NCBI GenBank assembly: GCA_019456195.1
Contig: VRUK01000003.1
Location: forward strand, 1 to 64,000
Direction of reading: 5' to 3'
Source: Planctomycetota bacterium
Lineage (GTDB): Bacteria; Planctomycetota; Phycisphaerae; Sedimentisphaerales; Anaerobacaceae
Length of the DNA: 64,000 nt
How positions within the stretch are numbered: position 1 is the stretch's first letter; every line of letters begins with the position of its first letter. This document shows positions 17,765 to 26,416 of the stretch, piece by piece. The notes under the pieces are model-generated. The model saw only the letters and a program-made list of their open reading frames with translations. It was not told the DNA's origin and ran no database searches. A program made the translations under genes and the position numbers.

Positions 17765-19399
17765 TTAGTTTTCCGATGCAAATTTTTTCAGTGTGGTATC
17801 TATTCTGGCTAAGGTATTCTCTTTACTCAGCATTTGGACTGATTCAAATATAGGCAGACTAACCGTGGTCCCGCAAATAGCTACACGCAAAGGCTGGGCG
17901 ACTTTACCAAGACCTACCTGCTTTTCCTCCGCCAACGAACGCAGCATATCTTCGATCCCCTGCTCTGTCAGTTGCTCCATCGCCGCGAGTTTTTCGCGCA
18001 CGATTGCCAGAACAGCTAATCCGTCACTTTTTAGCAGAACCTTCCTAACTGCTTTTTCGTCGTATTGAATTTCGTTGTTGTCAAAAAAGAGAAATCTGCT
18101 TTTACGCTCCATATCAAATAAGGTTCTCGTTCCTTCGCAGAGTTTAATTATTTTTGAAAGAAGTTCATCATCTGCGGAATTTACCGGAGAGTTGACGGTC
18201 TTCAGGTAAGCTCTGAAATGCTCGAGGACTTTCTCCGGCGGCGTCATCTTTAAATGTTCCATATTGAAAGACAGAAGCTTCTTGCGGTCGAACAGGCTGT
18301 TGGCCTTGCTCAGGCGCGAAAGATCAAAAGACTCGATTAGTTCACCAATCGGCATAATCTCGCGATTGTCACCCGGGTTCCAGCCCAAAAGCGCGAGAAA
18401 ATTGACCATTGTTTCGGGCAGATAGCCGCTTTTGAAAAAATCGACAATATTAATTTCCGGCAGGACGATCCCGAGGTATTCTGCCATCGCGCCAATAGCG
18501 GGCATATCAGGAGTGGCTTTGCCCTTGATAAAAGAATCAAGCTCTTCGGGAGCAATGCCAGCCACCTCGGCGAGCTTTCCGGCCTCGATTTCCGGCCTCG
18601 CCTTAATTGCATTGCGAAGGGCCTTTGGACGCTCGCGCTTGGAAAGTTTTCCTCCTGAATCGCTGATGGTGACGGACATGTGAGCGTACTGAGGCAGTTG
18701 GGCATCGCCGAACAGGGCTTTCCATAGTGCCTGCTGGCCCGGGGTATTCATCAGATGCTCCTGGCCGCGAATAACGTGCGTAATCTTCATCAGGTAGTCA
18801 TCGACTACGCAGGCAAAATTGTACGTTGGAAAGCCGTCGCTTTTCTGAATGATAAAGTCGCCTATTTCACCCGCCGCGAATGTAATTTTATCGCGGACAA
18901 TGTCGGTAATCGCCAGGGGCACATCCTGTGGCACGGCAAAGCGGACCGTTACAGGTCGGCCCTGAGCTTTTACCTTTTCAACATCGCTTTCGCCTGGGAA
19001 TTCTTTGGGACGCGGATAAGAAAAAGACTTTTTTTGAGCTTCAGCTTCTTTGCGAAAAGCGTCAAGCTCTTCGGTGGTATCGAAACAGTAATAGGCCTTT
19101 TTTTCATCGAGCAGCTTCTTTATGTGTTTGTCATAGATGTCCATTCGCTCAGACTGCAGATAAGGCCCGTTCGGTCCGCCTGTTTCCGGCCCTTCGTCCC
19201 ACTGGATTCCGAGCCAGCGCAGGTCGTCCATAACCTGTTGGGCCGCCGTCGGAGTGTTTCGTTTCTGGTCTGTGTCCTCGATACGCAAAATAAATGTACC
19301 GCCCGTCCGTCTGGCAAGGAGCCAGTTGAAAAGAGCTGTACGTGCTCCGCCGACGTGCAGATAACCAGTTGGTGATGGGGCAAAACGTGTTACGACCAT
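17765..19399 (-). CDS. gltX: Glutamate--tRNA ligase
   Basis: The class I synthetase has 544 residues. The HIGH motif is FAPSPTGYLHVGGARTA at residues 6-22, and the KMSKS-type loop is KLSKR in SGGKLSKRERPK. The window also carries glnS, so a discriminating GltX that charges only tRNA-Glu is expected, though this is inferred. It appears to be the first gene of the long minus-strand run down to 10.1 kb. Confidence 0.96.
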   Translation of the reverse strand: MVVTRFAPSPTGYLHVGGARTALFNWLLARRTGGTFILRIEDTDQKRNTPTAAQQVMDDLRWLGIQWDEGPETGGPNGPYLQSERMDIYDKHIKKLLDEKKAYYCFDTTEELDAFRKEAEAQKKSFSYPRPKEFPGESDVEKVKAQGRPVTVRFAVPQDVPLAITDIVRDKITFAAGEIGDFIIQKSDGFPTYNFACVVDDYLMKITHVIRGQEHLMNTPGQQALWKALFGDAQLPQYAHMSVTISDSGGKLSKRERPKALRNAIKARPEIEAGKLAEVAGIAPEELDSFIKGKATPDMPAIGAMAEYLGIVLPEINIVDFFKSGYLPETMVNFLALLGWNPGDNREIMPIGELIESFDLSRLSKANSLFDRKKLLSFNMEHLKMTPPEKVLEHFRAYLKTVNSPVNSADDELLSKIIKLCEGTRTLFDMERKSRFLFFDNNEIQYDEKAVRKVLLKSDGLAVLAIVREKLAAMEQLTEQGIEDMLRSLAEEKQVGLGKVAQPLRVAICGTTVSLPIFESVQMLSKENTLARIDTTLKKFASEN

Positions 19400-19635
19400 T
19401 ATAAACCTCGTTAATTAGGGAAAATACGTAAAAAAGAAGGATAAGTTATACCGGGACTTTTGTCAAGGATGGGGCAACGGTATTAGCAGATTTATATGCT
19501 TGATATACAGGATTTACAAATATCTGCCGACTCGATTTTTGCTGGATTTTGTATTTTTGTCTTAAAGTTATATTTTGGCTGTCCGAGATAAGCATAATCT
19601 GCTAAAATGAGTTATTGATGACAGGGAGATTTATT

Positions 19636-19929
19636 ATGGATAGACAAACGGTTTTAATGCGATTAAAAGAAAATCTCGAACAAATCAGACTGCGGTTTTC
19701 CGTTGAGAGGCTTTCTGTCTTTGGCTCGGTGATTCGTGATAAGGCGAGTGAGGACAGCGACGTGGATGTGCTGGTTGCATTCGAGAAGAAAGCGAATTTA
19801 GATGTCTTTATGGACTTGAAGTTCTATCTGGAAGAGCTGCTGGGAATGGGAGTTGACTTGGTAACCGACAAGGCACTTCGCCCGCAGGTCCGACGAGCGA
19901 TTGAACAGGAGATGGTCGATGTCGCATGA
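19636..19929 (+). CDS. MNT-type nucleotidyltransferase, probable HepT antitoxin
   Basis: This small protein of 97 residues has the minimal nucleotidyltransferase signature GSVIRDKASEDSDVDVLV (G-S with two Asp). Such proteins usually act as antitoxins that AMPylate a HEPN RNase partner encoded immediately downstream. I start at ATG 19636 because GGGAG lies before it. Here the partner is missing: the next overlapping frame ends after seven codons. It is an orphan or the leftover of a toxin-antitoxin module. Confidence 0.8.
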   Translation: MDRQTVLMRLKENLEQIRLRFSVERLSVFGSVIRDKASEDSDVDVLVAFEKKANLDVFMDLKFYLEELLGMGVDLVTDKALRPQVRRAIEQEMVDVA

Positions 19930-19942
19930 CGAAATAATGTAA
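19919..19942 (+). pseudogene. Possible stub of a HEPN (HepT/DUF86) toxin gene
   Basis: An ATG inside the end of the MNT gene, overlapping by 11 bases, reads M-S-H-D-E-I-M and stops. HepT genes typically begin just so, with MS(R/H)D overlapping the antitoxin stop. A remnant after deletion of the rest is therefore likely, but seven codons are not proof. Confidence 0.35.
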
Positions 19943-19957
19943 CGGACTTGCATTGAA

Positions 19958-20975
19958 ATGCCTGATAGCTAATCTAAAGAAATCAATAACCTATTCCTCA
20001 TAGGAGCAGGCTTTACAAAAGCAATCTTTCCGAAAGCACCACTGAATAATGAACTGTTTGGAAAGCTCATAAAATACTGCGAAAAGAAAGATATACCTAC
20101 ACCTCTGAAAAAATATAAATTAGGAATATAAAACAGATGATATTGAAATCATCCTTACAAAATTAGACCTGGAAATAGCGAGTTCCCGCCCAAACACCGC
20201 AAAAAACTTGACAGATGATAGAATCGCCATCGAAAGACATATCGCAGCACACTTTATACCCTTCTCGTTTAATGAAGAGGTTTTTAGCAAAAACAAGTGG
20301 CTAAGTGATTTCGCAAAACTATTCGGCAATAACGATGCAATAGTAAGTCTAAACTATGACTGTTTTTTAGAAGGCCTGCTCGACTACTCCGGGATATGGG
20401 ATCCTATGGGATATGTGAATATAGCAAATCCCCTGTTTAAACCTGAACTACCTAATCCCCAAAATATACTTGTTTATAAAATTCATGGCTCGTCAAACTT
20501 CAGAATTTCCTCTGCTATACTTAGAGAAAAAAACCAGAAAGTTATCGGTTTAATAATAAGTGACGATTTTTTTCCACGCTCAGGAAAATACACAGGATTC
20601 GGTGATAGCAATGAAACACAGTTATATATCATAGTTCCCAGCTTTGTGAAAATTCCTCATGTCCAAATAGCAGGCATGATAAACAAAGCTATTAAAGTCG
20701 CTCCTTATGCCAAAAATATGGTTATTGGCGGCTGTAGTTTAAGGCCGGAAGACAACTCTGTATGGCTTATAATTACCAGTTTCATCAAGAAAGAACTGCC
20801 AACTACCAAAAATCTTATTATAATCGACCCTGACGCTAATAATATTAAGGATAGAGTTGAGAGCTATTGTGTAGGAAGCACCCAGAATCTAAATATTTAC
20901 CCGATACCCGAAAAATTACAAGATGGAATTGAAGAGCTTTTAGAAAGACTAAATAATTATGAGCACAAAAAGTAA
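19958..20975 (+). pseudogene. SIR2-like protein gene, broken
   Basis: The coding remnant begins MPDS, meets a TAA at 19970-19972, continues with NLFLIGAGFTKAIFP (a Rossmann NAD loop) and changes frame near 20124, where KYKLG joins EYKTDDIEII. The rest, open from 20208 to 20975, has SLNYDCFLEGLL and KIHGSSNF, the pattern of SIR2_2-type NADases and deacetylase-like proteins found in phage defence. Two lesions, one nonsense and one frameshift, make it non-functional unless they are assembly errors. The 3' end overlaps glnS by 17 bases. The sequence is AT-rich compared with its neighbours. Confidence 0.7.
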
Positions 20976-22677
20976 CTATAACTCTGACAACATAGAACCA
21001 GCCAATCTTGATTTTATCAGGCAGATTGTGGCTGAAGATCTGAAGACTGGTAAATGGGACGGTCGGGTCGTAACACGGTTTCCGCCGGAGCCGAACGGCT
21101 ATCTGCATATAGGACACGCCAAGAGCATCTGTCTGAACTTTGGCATCGCGGCCGAGAATAAGGGCGGCCTCTGCCATTTACGCTTCGACGATACTAATCC
21201 AGTCAAGGAAGAACAGGAATATATCGATTCCATTATAGAAGATGTTCGCTGGCTTGGCTGGGACTGGAACGAGCATCTGTATTACGCCTCGGACTACTTC
21301 GAGCAAATGTATGAATTTGCTCTTGAGCTTATAAAAAAGGGCTGTGCCTACGTCTGTGACTTGACGGCCGGGCAGACAAGAGAATATCGCGGCTCTCTGA
21401 CCGAACCGGGAAAAGACAGCCCATTTCGCAGCCGTTCTGTCGAGGAAAATCTCGACCTGTTCGGGCGGATGAAGAAAGGCGAATTTCCGGATGGCTCTCG
21501 CACCCTGCGGGCTAAAATCGACATGTCATCCCCCAACATTAATATGCGCGACCCGGTTATGTATCGAATCCTGCACGCGGCGCATCCCCGCACCGACGAT
21601 AAATGGTGCATCTATCCGATGTATGACTGGGCCCACGGGCTTGAAGATTCCGTCGAAAAAATCACCCATTCTATTTGTACCCTGGAGTTCGAGAACCATC
21701 GTCCTCTGTATGACTGGTTCCTTAACGAGCTTGGGGCGTATCACCCACAGCAGATAGAGTTTGCCCGGCTCAATCTGACATATACCGTAATGAGCAAGCG
21801 AAAGCTGCTGCAGCTCGTCCAGGAAAACCACGTCAGCGGCTGGGACGACCCGCGAATGCCGAGCATCTCAGGCCTGCGAAGACGGGGCTACTCACCGCAG
21901 GCCATTCGGGAATTCTGCAGACGCATCGGAGTCAATAAATTCAACAGCACAGTCGATATCGCACTGCTGGAACATTGCCTGCGCGTAGATTTAAACAAGA
22001 CCTCGCCTCGCGTGATGGCCGTGCTAAAACCGCTCAAGGTGGTCATTGACAATTACCCGCAAGGTCAGGTCGAAGAGCTTGAAGCCATTAACAATCCCGA
22101 AGACCCGGATGCTGGCACTCGAAAAGTCCCATTCTCGCGAGAGCTGTATATTGAGCAGGATGATTTTATGGTCGAGCCTGTTAAGAAATTTTACCGCTTG
22201 GCCCCCGGCCGGGAGGTCCGCCTGCGATATGCGTATTTCATCACCTGCACGGATGTAATTAAGGATGAGAACGGCCAAATCGTCGAGCTGCACTGCACTT
22301 ATGACCCCGCCACACGCGGCGGTGATGCTCCCGATGGGCGAAAAGTCAAGTCAACGCTGCACTGGGTTTCTGCCCACAAAGCCCTCGAGGCACAGGTGCG
22401 ATTGTATGACCATTTGTTCACGAAGGAAAATCCAGACAAGACAGCCGAAAGTGAGGATTTCAAATCAAACCTGAATCCGGACTCATGCCAGGTCCTCAAT
22501 TCCTGCCGGATTGAGCCGTCTCTAACAGGTGCCGCACCGCTCAGCCGATACCAGTTCGAAAGATTAGGCTATTTTTGTGTTGACCCGGATAGCTCCGATG
22601 GAAAACTGATATTTAATCGAACGGTAGGATTGCGTGACACATGGGCCAAAATACAAAAAGCCCAAAAGAAAAAGTAA
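20959..22677 (+). CDS. glnS: Glutamine--tRNA ligase
   Basis: The class I enzyme has 572 residues. HIGH is visible in [17 protein letters not shown] and the KMSKS-type loop in [11 protein letters not shown]. The C-terminal anticodon-binding beta-barrels are complete. GlnS makes the indirect GatCAB route to Gln-tRNA unnecessary. Its start lies inside the end of the broken SIR2-like gene. Confidence 0.96.
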   Translation: MSTKSNYNSDNIEPANLDFIRQIVAEDLKTGKWDGRVVTRFPPEPNGYLHIGHAKSICLNFGIAAENKGGLCHLRFDDTNPVKEEQEYIDSIIEDVRWLGWDWNEHLYYASDYFEQMYEFALELIKKGCAYVCDLTAGQTREYRGSLTEPGKDSPFRSRSVEENLDLFGRMKKGEFPDGSRTLRAKIDMSSPNINMRDPVMYRILHAAHPRTDDKWCIYPMYDWAHGLEDSVEKITHSICTLEFENHRPLYDWFLNELGAYHPQQIEFARLNLTYTVMSKRKLLQLVQENHVSGWDDPRMPSISGLRRRGYSPQAIREFCRRIGVNKFNSTVDIALLEHCLRVDLNKTSPRVMAVLKPLKVVIDNYPQGQVEELEAINNPEDPDAGTRKVPFSRELYIEQDDFMVEPVKKFYRLAPGREVRLRYAYFITCTDVIKDENGQIVELHCTYDPATRGGDAPDGRKVKSTLHWVSAHKALEAQVRLYDHLFTKENPDKTAESEDFKSNLNPDSCQVLNSCRIEPSLTGAAPLSRYQFERLGYFCVDPDSSDGKLIFNRTVGLRDTWAKIQKAQKKK

Positions 22678-22727
22678 GCGATTCCTAACTTTTCCTATGG
22701 GCGAGGTTGTATAATCTTATTAGGTCG

Positions 22728-23531
22728 TTAACCAAAAAGCTCGGCAAATTTCTCTTCAATATCAGGATGCTCACACAGCGTCTGGCCGATCAGGACCGCC
22801 CTTACACCGACGGACTTTAGCTTTTCTACATCGGCCCGCGTCTTTATCCCACTTTCAGCGACAAGCTCATTTTTGTCGTCGATAAATTCAGCTAATCGGC
22901 TGGTCGTGTTCAAATCGACCTGCATCGTTGTCAAATTGCGGTTGTTGATTCCGAGAACGCTGTATCCTTTTTCAGGAAAACCAATCATGCTTCGAACAGC
23001 CATTAACGTATCGGCGTGGTGGACTTCGAGAAGAACCGTTAGAGTAAGCTCGGCCGCTGCTATCATCATGTCCATCAGTTCGCCGGGCTTGAGTGCTTCT
23101 GCTATTAATAGTATCGCGTCGGCGCCGGCGGCGCGGGCTTCATAAACCTGCCAGGGCTCGATGATAAAATCCTTTCGCAAAACGGGTAAATCTACCGCCC
23201 GGCGTATCTGATTTATATATTCGAGACGACCTTGAAAATATTTTTCGTCGGTAAGAACGCTGATTGCGTCGGCGCCGCATTCCTTGTAGGTTTGCGCAAT
23301 CGCCACAGGCTCGAAATCCTCGCGGATGATCCCTGCAGATGGCGAGGCCTTTTTGACCTCTGCTATAACGTTTATGCCCCGACTGTTGGCTTTGGTGATG
23401 GCCTTGTAGAAGTTCCGGCACTTCGGCATTGTGCGAACCTGCTCTTTAAGCTCCTCAATACTTGTCTTTTCTTTTCGAGAGCGCACTTCATGCCTTTTGT
23501 CGGCGATTATTTTGTCTAATATATTTGCCAA
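22728..23531 (-). CDS. trpC: Indole-3-glycerol phosphate synthase
   Basis: This TIM-barrel enzyme of tryptophan synthesis (267 residues) closes the indole ring. Family motifs are IAEVKKASPSAG with the catalytic Lys, LTDEKYFQG, LRKDFII and GINNRNL. The start is TTG at 23531; an AGGA within the end of the DUF1844 gene is at the right distance, so the two are probably coupled. No other trp gene is present. Confidence 0.95.
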   Translation of the reverse strand: MANILDKIIADKRHEVRSRKEKTSIEELKEQVRTMPKCRNFYKAITKANSRGINVIAEVKKASPSAGIIREDFEPVAIAQTYKECGADAISVLTDEKYFQGRLEYINQIRRAVDLPVLRKDFIIEPWQVYEARAAGADAILLIAEALKPGELMDMMIAAAELTLTVLLEVHHADTLMAVRSMIGFPEKGYSVLGINNRNLTTMQVDLNTTSRLAEFIDDKNELVAESGIKTRADVEKLKSVGVRAVLIGQTLCEHPDIEEKFAELFG

Positions 23532-23536
23532 TGTAC

Positions 23537-23929
23537 TTATCCTGCGACCCTGACATAGCCCATATGAAGCTCGTTGAGGGTATTGGACAGGACCGTTTCT
23601 TCCTCTGGAGTTAAATTGCCTTTGGTTTTTTCCTGGATGGTTTCGAGTATATCGATATGGTATTTTGCCATCTCCAGGTCCGGCTCCTTTTCTTCCTGGC
23701 CCTTCACATGCAGCAGGCCCAATGCAAACAGTGACTGCGTGGTGAGCATGCTGACCAATGCGGCAAAATTACCCTCCGGTAAAGGCCCGCGGTCCGGCTT
23801 TACTTCCTCCTTCTTTTCCTTCTCGGCTTCTTCCTGTGCAGCTAATATCTCCTTTTCTTTTTGCGCCTCGGCTTTCCAGTCCTCATCGACTATGATTTTT
23901 TTCTCTTCTTTCTTTTCCTCTTTGGACAT
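23537..23929 (-). CDS. DUF1844 protein
   Basis: The protein of 130 residues has a charged Lys/Glu-rich first half, probably coiled or disordered, followed by the DUF1844 core (FAALVSMLTTQSLFALGL and LNELHMGYV). The role of the family is unknown. It lies five bases from trpC and 25 bases from smpB on the same strand. Confidence 0.85.
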   Translation of the reverse strand: MSKEEKKEEKKIIVDEDWKAEAQKEKEILAAQEEAEKEKKEEVKPDRGPLPEGNFAALVSMLTTQSLFALGLLHVKGQEEKEPDLEMAKYHIDILETIQEKTKGNLTPEEETVLSNTLNELHMGYVRVAG

Positions 23930-23954
23930 AGCTTAAACCCTCTGAATATTCTTC

Positions 23955-24440
23955 TTATCTTCGATATTTTTTCATGCTTCTATCGACGTCACGTTTCTGG
24001 TCGCGTTCGGTAATTGTTTTTCTTTTATCGTATTGCCTTTTACCTCTGGCCAATGCTAATTCTATTTTTGCATAACCCCTGTCGTTGAAGTAAATTCGCA
24101 GTGGAACAAAGGTAAAACCTCGCTGTTCGAGCTTTGTTCTTATTTTGTGTATTTGTGATTTATGCAGCAATAGCTTTCTTTTTCTCGTCGGTTCATGCTG
24201 GTTCACCCCCGCCTGCTGGTACTGCGCAATCGATGCCCCAACGAGCCAGCATTGCCCGCTGTCGATTCTCGCGTACGAACCGTTCAGGTCGGCGGTGCCG
24301 GTCCGCAGTGACTTGACCTCGCTGCCGAGCAGTCCAAGGCCGGCCTCGAACTTCTCGACAAGCTCGAAGTTTCTGTAGGCCTTTTTATTAACTGCCACAG
24401 GACCTTCTTTACCCTTATCCTTTTGTGATTTTGCTGCCAT
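23955..24440 (-). CDS. smpB: SsrA-binding protein SmpB
   Basis: SmpB (161 residues) binds tmRNA and brings it to stalled ribosomes. Typical motifs are NKKAYRNFELVEKFEAG, GSEVKSLRTG, NLxGSYA-like LNGSYARI and the basic C-terminal tail KRDVDRSMKKYRR. I start at ATG 24440, giving MAAKSQKDKGKEG, instead of the upstream in-frame ATG at 24506, which would add a non-conserved leader. No tmRNA gene is visible in the window. Confidence 0.95.
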   Translation of the reverse strand: MAAKSQKDKGKEGPVAVNKKAYRNFELVEKFEAGLGLLGSEVKSLRTGTADLNGSYARIDSGQCWLVGASIAQYQQAGVNQHEPTRKRKLLLHKSQIHKIRTKLEQRGFTFVPLRIYFNDRGYAKIELALARGKRQYDKRKTITERDQKRDVDRSMKKYRR

Positions 24441-24511
24441 TCCAACTATAATAGCGAAAGGAAAGGATTTTTGCAAGAACTGCCCTGCGTGTATTCCCGG
24501 GCGCACACCAA

Positions 24512-24551
24512 TAAAAAAAGCGGCCTTATGCGATTGTGCATAAGGCCGCTT
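24512..24551 (-). terminator. Rho-independent terminator after pseudopilin-Hint gene 2
   Basis: AAGCGGCCTTATGC at 24519-24532 pairs perfectly with GCATAAGGCCGCTT at 24538-24551, and on the minus strand the stem is followed by a T tract. It ends the transcript from 25900 and insulates it from smpB. The core GCGGCCTT also occurs in the terminator of the first pseudopilin-Hint gene. Confidence 0.88.
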
Positions 24552-24610
24552 GTGAATAACCGAAGCAGGAATAATCTGTGCTCTATCAACGACTGTATTG
24601 AAACGCCGTC

Positions 24611-25900
24611 TTAGAAATCACGTACGACTACTCCGTCTTTGCCTACATTGTACTGATCTGAGTTGCTGATCTTGAGGTTATAAACATTGCCTACGAAAGG
24701 CATTGCTCTGGTTACAACGCTCTTGATTGCAACTGTGCCGTTTAATGTCTTAAGGCTCATGCTGCTTTCCAGGTTCTGGGCTGCTACCCATTTGCCTGAA
24801 TCAAGCATGAAGCAGTGTGCATCCACGACGCTGATGCTGTTGCCGTTTTCGAGTGTGATGTCGCGGCATACCCAGGAACCCTGATGTACTTCGAGTTTCT
24901 CTAAGCTTGCTGCTGCAAGACAGTTGGCTTTGCCGATTGTCTGGCCTGCGGCTACTTTCGAGATTTTCACCATTGTGCCGTTTACCCATACTGGTGTATC
25001 AGCAAGGAAGCATCCTCTGCCCTTTGGTGGTGGTGCTGCTCCGCCTTCGGCATCGTTTACGAGGAATGAATCCAATCTGTCCGTAGGCTCACTTACCCCA
25101 GGCATTGGTAATCCACCTCGTCGGATGTCTCCGCCGTCCCAGTAGGTGTAAATGTTGTCGTCGTTGATGGCACAGAACGGCTGTTTTTCGAAGCTAACAT
25201 GGCTGTCCATAAACAGTACGTTTTGTCCTTCTTCCTGGTGAGAAATAGAGTTTCCAATATTGACCATTTCTCTGCCACCGAGAGGATCGTATGAGCTCAA
25301 CAGGGCCGGATCTTTGGCTTCGGCCGCCGGAGAGGTGATCCATGGGTTACGATCCGCTGCCACTGCCATACCGGGCTCGCTCGATGTAGTCAGAGAGTAA
25401 AGACCGTAAGGCATATGGTAGGAATAGCTGCAGTGCTCATTTCCTAAGGGGCCGAAGTCCCAGAGGTCGATAAGATCTCTGTCACCTGCTGCGTAGTCCG
25501 TGGGCTTGAATTGTGTAGTCCCGGAATCACCCTTGCAGATGAATGACTTGGGCGTTACCTCGGCGTACTTGACCAGAAGATAGAAACTGGACGTGATGGT
25601 GGCGTTTCCACCGCTGCCGTCGGCGCCTAAGCCGTAAGCGGCGAAGCGGTTATCAGCCATCCAGTTAGCTAAGCCAAAACTCCAAACGCTGTTTCTGCCG
25701 CCGGCACGCGGAAACTCATCTTCGTAATCGTTGCTGTAGATGAGCATTGCCTTGCCGATACCGGACAGGTTTGTCCCGCAGACCATACGGAAGGCAATCT
25801 GCCTTACCTTGGCCAGAGCAGGCATCAGGATACCCATCAGCAGCGCGATAATCGCGATGACGACAAGTAACTCAACTAATGTAAAACCTTTTTTCCTCAT
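24611..25900 (-). CDS. Prepilin-like protein fused to a C-terminal Hint domain (paralogue)
   Basis: The protein of 429 residues is a close paralogue of 3833-5104. MRKKG|FTLVELL is the prepilin leader, and the same H-X9-DG-like middle region follows. A Gly/Ala/Pro-rich linker (GGAAPPPKGRG) precedes Cys 297, which opens a 133-residue Hint domain: CFLADTPVWVNG, core His in SVVDAHCF, end YNVGKDGVVVRDF. The terminal His-Asn of inteins is again Arg-Asp, and the Thr of the TxxH motif is Val in both copies. The start at ATG 25900 follows AAGGAGAA and matches paralogue 1; the ATG at 25933 is rejected. The linker is the main difference between the two proteins. Confidence 0.85.
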   Translation of the reverse strand: MRKKGFTLVELLVVIAIIALLMGILMPALAKVRQIAFRMVCGTNLSGIGKAMLIYSNDYEDEFPRAGGRNSVWSFGLANWMADNRFAAYGLGADGSGGNATITSSFYLLVKYAEVTPKSFICKGDSGTTQFKPTDYAAGDRDLIDLWDFGPLGNEHCSYSYHMPYGLYSLTTSSEPGMAVAADRNPWITSPAAEAKDPALLSSYDPLGGREMVNIGNSISHQEEGQNVLFMDSHVSFEKQPFCAINDDNIYTYWDGGDIRRGGLPMPGVSEPTDRLDSFLVNDAEGGAAPPPKGRGCFLADTPVWVNGTMVKISKVAAGQTIGKANCLAAASLEKLEVHQGSWVCRDITLENGNSISVVDAHCFMLDSGKWVAAQNLESSMSLKTLNGTVAIKSVVTRAMPFVGNVYNLKISNSDQYNVGKDGVVVRDF

Positions 25901-26067
25901 TTTTGTTCTCCTTTTCCATTTCGAGATTCGCAAAATTAGACCGTTCTTAAATACGCTTCGGTTTACTTTGTAATTTATAAATGCTTACTGCCACATGAAT
26001 GCCGGACACTAAACACTCTTCCGTAGGCGAATCTCCTCGAGTTAATGTTGTTTACTTAAAAACGGCC
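25901..26067 (-). promoter_or_regulatory. Conserved leader of pseudopilin-Hint gene 2
   Basis: Read on the minus strand this region has the same ordered blocks as the leader of gene 1: GGCCGTTTTTAAG (26055-26067), GGAGATTCGC (26027-26036), GTGTTTAGTG, GGCATTCAT, TTAAGAACGGTC, GCGAATCTC (25923-25931) and AAGGAGAA. The two arms GGAGATTCGC and GCGAATCTC are complementary while sequence between them has diverged. This pattern supports a selected pairing or two protein-binding sites. Confidence 0.6.
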
Positions 26068-26193
26068 AGTCCAACCTGGTTAAACCATTTAAAAACAGAG
26101 TTTATACGCTTAAATTTACATACTTCCAGAATAGCTGCTAATTCGAGGTGCCCAGCCAAACCGTAAAACGCCTCTTCAATATGCCTCATCCTG

Positions 26194-26278
26194 ACAGGTT
26201 GGTTTTCCGATATGAAATTTTGAACCAAATATGATGACGGTTTTTATTATGATAACAGTACTTTCCAAACCTACCTGT
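26194..26278 (-). repeat. Hairpin element, copy 3 (divergent)
   Basis: On the minus strand ACAGGTAGGTTT (26278-26267) pairs, with one mismatch, with AAACCAACCTGT (26205-26194). The interior shares CCGTCAT(C/T)ATATT with the two copies before gene 1 but cannot encode the same peptide. Its distance to the start of the Hint gene is just under 300 bases, as at the first locus. Confidence 0.5.
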
Positions 26279-26416
26279 TTCAGATATAATCGTAACACAG
26301 GGCGTCTTCCCTGTCAAATAAATTTCGGCGAATTTTACAGGTTTCTTGATAAAAAATTAAAAATAGTGTAATATCCCTGTTTTTAGCTCGAAATCGTGGA
26401 TGTGGGTACTCAACAA

